Positions 25,753 through 35,015 are shown, counted from the first letter of the stretch. The stretch: DNA of 38,436 nucleotides from Oscillospiraceae bacterium (GCA_024404915.1 JAKSPJ010000020.1:1-38436); one strand, 5' to 3'. Numbers and translations: made by a program. The notes: generated by a model from the letters alone, not told the origin.

Positions 25753-28700
25753 TTATTTTATCAGTTCTTCCCAGGTAACCTCTTTGTCAGAAAGGGTATT
25801 CACATAGTATTGCAGAATCAGCTGTGCATCATCGCCGGAAACTGCGCCGTCCTTATTGATATCCGCAGCCTTTCTCTGGGCATCGGTCAGGCCATCTCCC
25901 AGATCGGAAATGAGATTCACATATGCCTGCAAAACTGCCTGTGCATCATCTGCGCCGATGATGCCGTCCCCTGTCAGATCGCCCATTGCCAATTCGGTTT
26001 GTTCCTCTTCTGTCAACTCCGTTTCATATATGCCGTCGCCGTCGGTGTCTGCTTTTATGCCGATGGTGTTTTCGTCAATTTCGTAAATCAATACCTTTTT
26101 GCAGCCGGCAGAAAATGTTTTCTCTGCAGCGGCTTTGTAATTATTTGCTGTAACCGTTACATTTTTCAAGCTGTCCCCTGTCATTATCCAGCCATTGTTT
26201 TTCAGGTCTGACTGCAGCATTACGGTTCCTCCATCAGTGCCTGCAACTGCAATCTTATGCCAATCTGTGGCATGGGTACCCTGATCCTGCACCATTGTCA
26301 GTGCATATTTTCCGCTGGTTTCTGTGCATTCAATGCAGGCATCCGGGCTGACGGTTATTCGCTTTCCGCTGTCTGCCTGGGCATACAGATTACAGGTTTC
26401 ATATCCCATTGCAAAATCTATCAGTTCATTTTTACTGGATTTGGATTCTACATAATAGCACAAATCGGAATCCATGGTTGCTACCATTCTGCCGTCGTCC
26501 TCATCGCCAAAGCAGTTTGCAGAAAACAGAATATCGCCGTCATCATCGCTGGCGTTGAATGCGCCATTGTAGGAATTCTTCACCACAGAAAGCTGATAGG
26601 TATTGAAGGGCTGCATTTGCATTTCTGCATAATACTGCCCGCTGCTGCGATACTGATACTCTGTATTCACATTGAACAGACCATGATAATTCAGAATATT
26701 GATATCGGAAAGTACATAATGCAGGAGGCCGTCTCTGTACAGTTTGCCGCCGATGGGCGTATTTACAATTACCTGCTCTTCAAAATCACTGTCATCCTTG
26801 TTCATCGGGATGCACCATGTTCCTGAACTCGTATCAAGGTACATATCATAGCATATTTCGTAATCAATATTATTGTCATATACCGGATTATTACTATTAT
26901 ATATTTTTATGCACTTGTCAAATGATTTTCTCACTCCTCCAAAACTGAATATACGTCTGACATTTTCTATGTCATATGCTACCACTGCGTGACCTATTCT
27001 GTCATCATTGCTGGCATCCGGGACAGTTTTATAGGAATAGCAAAGCAGCACCGGCTTTCCATTCTCCAAAGAGCTGATCATATCATCAAATTTTTCGGTC
27101 TCTGACATACGCTCGTATGTGTAAATTTCCTGCCGTATGACATCCGTATATTGCAGAAGCTGATAGTAATTCACAACGGAACGCAGGGCATCCCCCAGAT
27201 TGTATTTGTTTGCGGATGCAGGATTCCGGATTCCCTCCTGAAGAAGATTGGTTTGCAGGATATTATAATAAGACAGAATGGATGTGGCTGACATACCATA
27301 GCAGAAGCCGCCTGCAGTATGGCTCAGAACATTGCTGATGCGGTCCGTTTCTGTTTCACTCAGACCATTCAGCAGCTTTGCTTTGTCTGCCTCTGTGAGA
27401 TAGTGGAAAAATTTTGTGCGGTTATCCACAGGGTCAATGGCTGTAATGCCAAGGGTTTTCTTGTCGTTCCTGAAATACCAGTCATCCAGTCCAAGACTGT
27501 ATTTTTCTGTCGTGGTCACAGTGGCAGTCGTGATTGTGGTGGTGGCAGCAGTTGTTGTGGTGGTAGTGGGTGTTGTAGTAGTTGTGGTTGTAGTAGTGCT
27601 GGTTGTTGTGGCAGTTGTAGTTGTGGTGGTAGTGGTAGTCGTAGTAGTTGTAGTCGTAGTGGTGGTGGTTGTAGTGGTAGTTGTAGTCGTAGTGGTGGTA
27701 GTAGTTGTAGTGGTGGTTGTTGTTGTTTCTTCATCAAGCGGAATAAACATTCTTTTGTAATCGGATGCATATGACTCCGCTGTGGAACCATTGTAGCCGA
27801 AAATGACAGCGGTATCCGAAATTGCATAGCTGCTGTTGCTGATATTGCATTCCGGATTCAGAATCGTGATCTCAGACATGCTGACGCAATTATAAAAAGC
27901 ATAATCTCCGATCTCACGCACATTTTCTGATAATGTGATATCTGTCAGGGATCTGCAGCCTTCAAATGCACGGGTTTCAATGGCTGTCACGCTGTCCGGA
28001 ATTTCATAACTTGTCTGAACCAGTCCAATTGGATATTGTATCAGTTTTGTTCCAGATTTATTAAACAGAACACCGTCTATATCACAGAATTCTGTGTTGT
28101 TCTTCCCGACGGAGATATCCGCCAGCTTTTTGCAGTTTGAGAACGCACCAAAGTTTATCGTGTTCACGCTGTCCGGAATCGAAACAATGGTCATGCTGGT
28201 ACACCCTTCAAACGCTGATGTGCCGATGGTAAGCACACCATCCGGAATAATAACTCCTTTCAGGCCGGTACAATTGGAAAAAGCATTGTATTGTATGCTT
28301 GTCACGCTGTCCGGAATTGTAATGGAGGTCACTCCCGTGCATGAAGTAAATGCATAGCTGCCAATGCTGGTCAGACCATCCGGCAAGTATATTTTCTTTA
28401 TGGTATCTTTATAATCTGCCCAGGGCACTCTGCTGGCGAATACCCATTCCGCCATCATTCCGCTGCCTTTGATTTCCAGCAGTCCGTTCTTATCCAGCGT
28501 CCATGTTAAATTGTCGCCCCGTGAACCACAGGAACCGCTTGCCTTGTAATTTGATGTTGTGGTTGCGGTGGTAGTTGTTGTGGTGGTAGTTGTTGTAGTT
28601 GTTGTTGTGGTGGTGGTTGTTGTCGTTGTAATGACCTGTCTTGTACGATACCGATACTGGGTTTTATAATTGATATTGCTCACATACCAGGGCGTGTAAT

Positions 28701-29220
28701 CTCCGGGCAGAACATAGGCATTGCCGGGACCGATAATATAGCCGTTCACATTGGTTGCATATACAAAATAATCTCCCGGTTTATAAACGGTTGCCGATCC
28801 GAACTGTTCGGCAGTGAAGGTATTATAATACGGCTCTGCTCTTTTCGTATAGCCGCTCTGCATATACGGAAGATAGCATCTGTAGCCATTTGCATTGCCG
28901 CATACAATGGTAATCATATCGTATGTGCCGGGCACACTCTGCGTCTCCACATCAACCAGGTCTGTTTTTGTGACAGGGGTATCCTGCCAGGCAGACCATG
29001 CGCCATATTCCGTATAGGCGGCTGTGCCAATCATTTGCAGCCTGCCGGCATCATAGGTGGTATCCACCTCGTTTTCAAAATCATCCCACTGGGAAATTCC
29101 TTCAGCAGCAGAGAAATCATCCCGCATATTCTCTGCAAATGCTGACGCAGCCGTCAGATTCGGAATACAGATTGCACTTAATAATGCAGCTCCGATTCTT
29201 TTGAAGCAGTTTTTATTCAT
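25753..29220 (-). CDS. Giant secreted LRR / cysteine peptidase-like / dockerin protein (copy 3, extra N-terminal domain)
   Basis: The product has 1155 residues. A different signal peptide (about 1-29) is followed by a domain absent from the other copies (about 40-195), with Y-G-A-W-S-A-W-Q-D-T-P-V and ending Y-R-Y-R-T-R. It resembles Trp/Tyr-rich WSxW...DTPV modules of clostridial wall proteins. A poly-Thr linker (about 197-224) leads to a single LRR sector (about 225-495) with roughly eight units. A second, longer poly-Thr linker lies at 496-570. The peptidase-like domain has G-F-C640-Y-G-M-S, G-H744-A-V-V-A-Y and I-Y-N-S-N. The beta region and dockerin match copy 2 almost exactly. A GGAGGG site precedes the ATG. 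The layout suggests domain shuffling onto a conserved peptidase-dockerin backbone. Confidence 0.8.
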   Translation of the reverse strand: MNKNCFKRIGAALLSAICIPNLTAASAFAENMRDDFSAAEGISQWDDFENEVDTTYDAGRLQMIGTAAYTEYGAWSAWQDTPVTKTDLVDVETQSVPGTYDMITIVCGNANGYRCYLPYMQSGYTKRAEPYYNTFTAEQFGSATVYKPGDYFVYATNVNGYIIGPGNAYVLPGDYTPWYVSNINYKTQYRYRTRQVITTTTTTTTTTTTTTTTTTTTTATTTSNYKASGSCGSRGDNLTWTLDKNGLLEIKGSGMMAEWVFASRVPWADYKDTIKKIYLPDGLTSIGSYAFTSCTGVTSITIPDSVTSIQYNAFSNCTGLKGVIIPDGVLTIGTSAFEGCTSMTIVSIPDSVNTINFGAFSNCKKLADISVGKNNTEFCDIDGVLFNKSGTKLIQYPIGLVQTSYEIPDSVTAIETRAFEGCRSLTDITLSENVREIGDYAFYNCVSMSEITILNPECNISNSSYAISDTAVIFGYNGSTAESYASDYKRMFIPLDEETTTTTTTTTTTTTTTTTTTTTTTTTTTTTTTTTTTTTTATTTSTTTTTTTTTPTTTTTTAATTTITTATVTTTEKYSLGLDDWYFRNDKKTLGITAIDPVDNRTKFFHYLTEADKAKLLNGLSETETDRISNVLSHTAGGFCYGMSATSILSYYNILQTNLLQEGIRNPASANKYNLGDALRSVVNYYQLLQYTDVIRQEIYTYERMSETEKFDDMISSLENGKPVLLCYSYKTVPDASNDDRIGHAVVAYDIENVRRIFSFGGVRKSFDKCIKIYNSNNPVYDNNIDYEICYDMYLDTSSGTWCIPMNKDDSDFEEQVIVNTPIGGKLYRDGLLHYVLSDINILNYHGLFNVNTEYQYRSSGQYYAEMQMQPFNTYQLSVVKNSYNGAFNASDDDGDILFSANCFGDEDDGRMVATMDSDLCYYVESKSSKNELIDFAMGYETCNLYAQADSGKRITVSPDACIECTETSGKYALTMVQDQGTHATDWHKIAVAGTDGGTVMLQSDLKNNGWIMTGDSLKNVTVTANNYKAAAEKTFSAGCKKVLIYEIDENTIGIKADTDGDGIYETELTEEEQTELAMGDLTGDGIIGADDAQAVLQAYVNLISDLGDGLTDAQRKAADINKDGAVSGDDAQLILQYYVNTLSDKEVTWEELIK
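27510..27735 (-). repeat. Long poly-threonine linker of copy 3
   Basis: About 75 codons dominated by threonine, using ACA, ACC and ACT in mixed order, before the peptidase-like domain. A second Thr run lies at 28549-28632 (about 28 codons) between the N-terminal domain and the LRRs. Confidence 0.85.
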
Positions 29221-29266
29221 TTTCGCCCTCCAAAAATTAAGATTTTATGAAGATGTTTCTGTACCA

Positions 29267-29295
29267 ATTATATCATATTGCTTAATAAATGTCAA
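29267..29295 (-). promoter_or_regulatory. Consensus promoter of LRR copy 3
   Basis: TTGACA (29290-29295) and TATAAT (29267-29272) on the minus strand with a 17-bp spacer. It is recognisably the same promoter as copies 1 and 2 with a few base changes. Confidence 0.85.
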
Positions 29296-29346
29296 GATAA
29301 AATTTGTATTCCTGTGAAATATGTCATAAATATGTTTGCCATATAT

Positions 29347-29377
29347 ATCAGCTTGCGGGGTTTTAAGCTGATTTTTT
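29347..29377 (+). terminator. Orphan plus-strand terminator
   Basis: An 8-bp stem (29347-29354 with 29365-29372) is followed by a T-run. No plus-strand gene ends here; the flanking genes both read on the minus strand. Confidence 0.6.
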
Positions 29378-29661
29378 GATATTTTCACTTTGATTCATCG
29401 GCTTATCATAAAACCTGAAACAGATCTGAATGGCAACGAGGGAGCTTTCTGCCTCCGGAGTACCCGTCAATCGTGATGTATGCAGGAACTTCATTTCATT
29501 CAGATATAGTTTTATGGGGAGAGTGGGCTGTATTGATTCAGAGGCTTGATTTTAGGATGCAGGAAAGAAACAATATCCGAATACAAAAGCGGTGCATAGT
29601 CGGTTCTAAAGCGGAGAGCTTCAAGTCGATACCCATAAAGAAGTTTTAAATCTTTGAAGAA
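29378..29661. other. Gene-free gap at the edge of the recombinase region
   Basis: No recognised gene. The plus strand has an open frame from 29419 to a TAA at 29647-29649. Starting at the ATG at 29476 it would encode 57 residues (MYAGTSFHSDIVLWGE...), but it has no good ribosome binding site and I recognise no family. The gap may contain the left end of the mobile element. Confidence 0.35.
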
Positions 29662-29663
29662 AA

Positions 29664-31393
<1,730 letters not shown>

Positions 31394-31415
31394 GAATATA
31401 CAATGTTTACACAGC

Positions 31416-31594
31416 CTACTTTTCAGTTTCCCGTCTGTTTGCACCGATAATTTTTTCGCTTTCACGAATGATGATTCGTTCCAGCACATCGGAAAGGCTT
31501 TCCTGAAAAGCAGGATTAAATCTCGTTTTTACAATATAGGTTGTGTGTCCGATTTTGTATTCGGACTTTTCTCTTTCTACAGCATTTGTATTCA
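31416..31594 (-). pseudogene. TnpW-like transposon protein, frameshifted
   Basis: Reading from the ATG at 31594, the frame gives MNTNAVEREKS and then shifts near 31560. The next frame continues Y-K-I-G-H-T-T-Y-I-V...L-E-R-I-I-I-R-E-S-E-K-I-I and stops at 31416. The total of 179 nt is one short of 60 codons. Small TnpW proteins of Tn4451-type elements have the same K-I-G-x-T-x-Y-x-V core and lie next to tnpX. I infer a 1-bp deletion; a sequencing error is the alternative. Confidence 0.6.
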
Positions 31595-31625
31595 TAGCGT
31601 ATTTACATCCTTTGTTTCTCTATCT

Positions 31626-31703
31626 CTATACATCGGACAAGGGCAACGCATTCTCTTTTCTCTTACCCTCAACGATCTGCCGAACAGAGCAGCCTGTCTC
31701 CAT
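31626..31703 (-). other. 25-codon ORF, possible gene remnant
   Basis: An ATG at 31703 opens METGCSVRQIVEGKRKENAL and ends at 31626; the same frame stays open about 9 codons upstream without a start. S-V-R-x-I-V-E-G with a Leu-Pro-Leu tail looks like a coding fragment of the element, but the family is not identified. Confidence 0.25.
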
Positions 31704-31738
31704 AAACTGTCTGAGTATTTGTTCAGCTAATTATAACC

Positions 31739-31767
31739 ATTATACTCCGATAGATTTTCAAAGTCTA
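31739..31767 (-). promoter_or_regulatory. Promoter of the element operon
   Basis: On the minus strand TAGACT (31762-31767) and TATAAT (31739-31744) are spaced by 17 bp. A second TATAAT lies at 31730-31735. It would drive the small ORF, the TnpW-like remnant and the recombinase. Confidence 0.55.
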
Positions 31768-31847
31768 TTCGTAATCTAGCTAAACTTTGTGGTTACAAAT
31801 GAAGTTTTCATTGTCAAGAGTAAACGAATACGACGTAATATAGGCGA

Positions 31848-31882
31848 AAAAGCACCGGATTTCTTGAAAATCCGGTGCTTTT
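31848..31882. terminator. Strong bidirectional terminator
   Basis: A 15-bp perfect stem (31848-31862 with 31868-31882) has A-rich left and T-rich right ends. It probably ends the minus-strand gene at 32049. The stretch 31883-32048 between them holds no gene I can support. Confidence 0.8.
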
Positions 31883-32048
31883 AATTGTTTTATGCGGTTG
31901 AAATGGCTGTATATAGGCATTTGTTTTACAACTTAGAGAATTGTTATTAACTGAAAATTTGGAGAGCAAATAGAAAGGCTCCCGGTGGTTAAAGGAAAAA
32001 TCATATTGGTTCGATATACTGTAAGTTGTAAGTGGTTTAAAGGAAAAC

Positions 32049-32429
32049 TCAAACTGCTTTAAATGGTGGATGACCAGTTTTAATATTTGCAACTTGCGAT
32101 GGTTTTCTAATTCGTGTGCTTGTCAGTAATTCAAACATTGAAACACCATCTTTTTCTTCAATAAATTTTACTTTTATTTGAGTTGGACATAATGGCTTGA
32201 AACAAGATAATACTTCTGTGGTTGTTTCCAAAGATAGTATCTTACCTGCTATATTTTCTTTTCCAAGAATAACCAAACGAAAATAGTCATCTTCTCCGTT
32301 TGGCATTTTATTTGGATTATAGACAGGTGTAATAATAAACTTTGGAGTTCCATTGTAATTAAATTCTGATAATACTGAAAGTAAGTTAGCACGAAATACT
32401 TCTTCATTAAATTCTTTAAATAGTTTCAT
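32049..32429 (-). CDS. Hypothetical protein in the mobile-element region
   Basis: The start at 32429 (MKLFKEF) has AGAAGGAG 7 nt upstream; an upstream in-frame start at 32462 has none. The 126-residue soluble protein has no signal peptide or membrane segment and no recognised family. It looks alpha+beta, with strands F-I-I-T-P-V-Y and Y-F-R-L-V-I-L-G. A consensus promoter at 32449-32478 and the terminator at 31848 make it a single-gene unit, typical of element cargo. Base composition is AT-richer than in the left half of the window. Confidence 0.65.
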   Translation of the reverse strand: MKLFKEFNEEVFRANLLSVLSEFNYNGTPKFIITPVYNPNKMPNGEDDYFRLVILGKENIAGKILSLETTTEVLSCFKPLCPTQIKVKFIEEKDGVSMFELLTSTRIRKPSQVANIKTGHPPFKAV

Positions 32430-32448
32430 TGTTATACTCCTTCTGTTG

Positions 32449-32478
32449 ATTATAATACACAAAAAAACGATATTACAA
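32449..32478 (-). promoter_or_regulatory. Promoter of the 32049-32429 gene
   Basis: On the minus strand TTGTAA (32473-32478) and TATAAT (32449-32454) are spaced by 18 bp. Confidence 0.6.
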
Positions 32479-32519
32479 ATTCAAACAGTTTTAACGAGTT
32501 GAAAAAATGTTATTTGTAA

Positions 32520-32783
32520 TTAAGAGGTATGCTTCACGCTGTCTTCCACCTCTGCACGTTTGCCATCATTGAAACGATCAAGGGAGCCGACAAGATATCC
32601 TGTAATTCTTCTTACTCTTTCAAAAGGAATATCTTCAAATTCACATTTCAAATCAACGAATTCTCCATCTACCTGAATTGTAAGTTCCTTGATAATTTTA
32701 TCTGCATATTTCTATTTGCTGTGTTCAATATATGCGTCAATTTCTTCCTGTGAAATCTGTTCACCGATAACTGTTTCTTTCAT
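32520..32783 (-). pseudogene. Small anaerobic ribonucleotide reductase-like (NrdD-like) gene with amber stop
   Basis: The ATG at 32783 has GGAGGA 7 nt upstream. The frame is interrupted by TAG at codon 24 (32712-32714), yet continues in frame to TAA at 32520-32522, 87 codons in all. The downstream part reads F-E-R-V-R-R-I-T-G-Y-L-V-G-S-L-D-R-F-N. I recall this pattern from short proteins annotated as anaerobic ribonucleoside-triphosphate reductase near mobile elements. The single in-frame stop, with the rest conserved, suggests a recent mutation; suppression is less likely. Confidence 0.5.
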
Positions 32784-32870
32784 CAAAAATTCCTCCGATA
32801 ATTTTTCTATCAATCATTTCCGAAAATTATTATAGCACAATCAGAAAGAAAAAGCAAACTCAAAAATATA

Positions 32871-32945
32871 TTTCAATGCAAAAGAATTTGCATTGAAAAT
32901 CTTTCAGAAATATTCTGAAAATTATTGCTGAAAAATCAGCAATAA
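32871..32945. repeat. Three consecutive perfect hairpins
   Basis: Stems are 32871-32882/32887-32898 (12 bp), 32902-32909/32913-32920 (8 bp) and 32922-32931/32936-32945 (10 bp), separated by 1-3 nt. A fourth 8-bp stem follows at 32960-32967/32983-32990. None has the GC-rich stem and T-run of a terminator except weakly. Confidence 0.8.
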
Positions 32946-33007
32946 ATCATCATAAAAAACGAGCTTGAAACACATAAAAATACAAGCTCGGCAATATAGG
33001 CAGAAAT

Positions 33008-33156
33008 CAAGTTAGCAAGCTCGGCAAGCTGTCATGACAACTTGCATTTTTGCGAGCCTGCTAATTTGCCTGAAAGTCAAGTTAGCAAGCTCGGTGGATT
33101 GTGGCTACAAATGCCACAATCCACGCAAATGCTTGTCAGGGTTTTTGCACCCCTGA
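33008..33156. repeat. Direct and inverted repeats, possible oriT or replication region
   Basis: CAAGTTAGCAAGCTCGG occurs at 33008-33024 and 33078-33094. A palindrome TGTCATGACA lies at 33030-33039, a 12-bp perfect stem at 33094-33105/33113-33124, and TCAGGG/CCCTGA at 33136-33141/33151-33156. No gene is seen in 32784-33163. The density of structures resembles transfer origins of mobilizable elements, but no relaxase gene is present here. Confidence 0.6.
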
Positions 33157-33329
33157 GACCCCATCAAAATAAATATTGAAAAGTAGAAAAATGGAATAAA
33201 AAAACAGAACAAAATAGCTTCTGATTCGTGTCAGTGAAGAGGAGATGAAATTCATCGATAGGAAGTATTTCGCAAGTTGTTGTAAGTAGAAAATTGAATT
33301 CATCAGAAGATGATTTTAGAAGGCATGCT

Positions 33330-33481
33330 TCAGGCCAGCCTGCATATAATGCAACGTGAGTTATAACTGCTGCAATTTCCTTTCTTGTAACGCCGTGTGA
33401 CTTGGCATTTTCAAGATGATATTTCAGTGATGAATCAGTAACTCCCGATGACATCAATGCAACAACCGTAATGATACAGTG
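33330..33481 (-). pseudogene. Carboxymuconolactone decarboxylase-family fragment
   Basis: The minus-strand frame reads C-I-I-T-V-V-A-L-M-S-S-G-V, then L-K-Y-H-L-E-N-A-K, K-E-I-A-A-V-I-T-H-V-A and Y-A-G-W-P, which is the C-terminal half of this alpha-helical family. The N-terminal half is missing, replaced by the end of an AraC gene. After Y-A-G-W-P the sequence diverges although the frame stays open to 33164. It is a truncated relic. Confidence 0.7.
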
Positions 33482-34018
33482 TGTTTTCTCTGATTTTTCT
33501 GCTCATGTCGCTCTGGCTGCAAAATCCTGTGTTTGCGGCAATATCGGACAGCTTCATGGCGGTATATCGTATAAGCTCACAAGCTCTTGTGCATCGAATG
33601 TGGGTAAGATATTCACGAGGTGACATTCCTGTTTCCGCCTTGAATGCGTGGGAAAGATAACCCTCGCTGATAAAACTATCGGCGGCAATATCCTCAATTT
33701 TTATGCTATCCGCATAATTTTGCTCAATATACGTCCTGACCTTTTCCGAAAGAATTTTTCCCGAACGCTTAGCGTTTTTTTCATTCTGTGGTCTGCAAAT
33801 ATCGAATAATTCCGACACGATATCAAGTGACGCACTCAGCTCCGAGTAAATATTACCGCCATAAGAAAACTATCAGCCATTTTTTCAAAGCCCGACTGAA
33901 GTTCGGGCTTGTTTTTTATCACGATGATCCCGCCTTTGCTTGTATCTGTAAGCATTGAAAAAAGATCGGGACGGGTAAGCTCAATTTTCAGCTCCCATGA
34001 AAAAGCGCTCTCAAGCAA
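33482..34018 (-). pseudogene. AraC-family regulator, frameshifted and 3' truncated
   Basis: The C-terminal part (33482-33818) has two AraC helix-turn-helix motifs (S-E-G-Y-L-S-H-A-F-K-A-E-T-G-M-S and L-S-D-I-A-A-N-T-G-F). It breaks off after S-R-K-I-R-E, before the usual last helix. The N-terminal sensor part (to 34018) lies in another frame; the shift is near 33855-33875, where M-A-D-S-F must join S-Y-G-G-N-I-Y. The frame is also closed by a stop just upstream of 34018. The gene is dead by at least a frameshift and a deletion. Confidence 0.75.
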
Positions 34019-34173
34019 ACCTTGCGTTTATGGATTTTACGCAGATTTTCTGTCTATTAGCATAAGATTCGATATAAGTGTGCAATGTTTTGTGAAAATA
34101 CACAAATAGAGATAAAGGGAACTATATGATCATACAAAGTTTGCGGATTTTGAATGTTTTTGACTGAAAACTA

Positions 34174-34202
34174 TTGACTTTTTACTTTTTATATGTTATT
34201 AT
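34174..34202 (+). promoter_or_regulatory. Promoter of the fructose operon
   Basis: TTGACT (34174-34179) and TATTAT (34197-34202) are spaced by 17 bp. Transcription should begin near 34209, at the edge of the operator repeats. Confidence 0.75.
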
Positions 34203-34210
34203 CATATCAG

Positions 34211-34240
34211 AAACAGTCACAAACAATCACAAACATTCAA
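34211..34240 (+). promoter_or_regulatory. Three 10-bp tandem repeats, likely FruR operator
   Basis: AAACAGTCAC, AAACAATCAC and AAACATTCAA follow each other at 34211, 34221 and 34231. A 10-bp period places sites on the same face of the helix, as for DeoR-family repressors. The position overlapping the transcription start fits repression by blocking polymerase. Confidence 0.65.
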
Positions 34241-34265
34241 AATAAATCGTAAAGAAGGTGATAAT

Positions 34266-35015
34266 TTGCTTACTGAGGAAAGACATTCCATAATATTGGA
34301 ACAGGTAAAGCAAAATAAAAGTGTAACGCTCACAGAGCTGTGTGAATTGCTTGGAGCGTCCGAATCAACAATACGCCGTGACCTGACAACGCTTGATGAA
34401 AGAGGTTTGATAAAAAAGGTGCATGGCGGTGCGATCTCCACGGACGACCGCTCACTCAACTTAGTCGAGCACGATGTGGAGTCAAAATCCAAGCTGTTTA
34501 CAGAAGAAAAAATTGCTATTGCACGGTATGCCGCATCATTGGTGGACGATGGCGATTTTGTCTATATCGACGCAGGAACTACCACCGAAAAAATGATAGA
34601 TTTCCTGCCCGACAAGAAAGTGACATTTGTTACAAACGCCTTTGTTCACGCAAAAAAACTGGCGCAGAGGGGATTTAAAGTGTATATCCCTGCCGGAGAA
34701 ATAAAGGTGACTACCGAGGCGATAGTAGGTGCTGAATGTGTCAGCAGTTTGCAGGGCTACAACTTTACCAAAAGCTTTATCGGAGCTAACGGCATTTCTC
34801 TTTCGGCGGGCATAACTACTCCCGATCGCAATGAGGCAAGTGTTAAATCTGCGGCAGTGCAGAATAGTAAAACAATTTACGTTCTTGCAGATCATTCCAA
34901 ATTCAATCAAATTGCGTCAGTAACGTTTGCGCATCTTGGACGGGTGAAGATAATCACCGACAAGTTACAGGATAAAAAATATCACACCAAGGCAAATATA
35001 AAGGAGGTTATGTGA
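34266..35015 (+). CDS. fruR: DeoR-family transcriptional repressor of the fructose operon
   Basis: The start is TTG at 34266, preceded by GAAGGTG. The 249-residue protein has the DeoR N-terminal winged helix (about 3-57, with S-V-T-L-T-E-L-C-E-L-L-G-A-S-E-S-T-I-R-R-D-L) and a sugar-phosphate sensor domain (about 75-235) with Y-I-D-A-G-T-T-T and the G-A-N-G-I loop. In homologous systems fructose-1-phosphate releases the repressor. It is first in the operon, just downstream of its presumed operator, so it is probably autoregulated. Its stop lies 1 nt before the fruK start. Confidence 0.88.
   Translation: MLTEERHSIILEQVKQNKSVTLTELCELLGASESTIRRDLTTLDERGLIKKVHGGAISTDDRSLNLVEHDVESKSKLFTEEKIAIARYAASLVDDGDFVYIDAGTTTEKMIDFLPDKKVTFVTNAFVHAKKLAQRGFKVYIPAGEIKVTTEAIVGAECVSSLQGYNFTKSFIGANGISLSAGITTPDRNEASVKSAAVQNSKTIYVLADHSKFNQIASVTFAHLGRVKIITDKLQDKKYHTKANIKEVM

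Larger units (their letters stand above)
25443..26376. repeat. Near-identical direct repeat, copy B
   Basis: The partner of 21583-22516. Mismatches seen include one in the signal peptide region, a TT/CC pair near 25510, and a few in the beta region around 26157-26235. The shared 3860-bp offset fits duplication or gene conversion of a whole gene unit. Confidence 0.9.

Noticed and set aside
29419..29649. Plus-strand open frame next to the recombinase
   Set aside because: No ribosome binding site and no recognisable family; kept only as a description of the gap.
31814..32092. Minus-strand 92-codon frame
   Set aside because: It begins inside the 32049-32429 gene and runs through a strong terminator, with no ribosome binding site.
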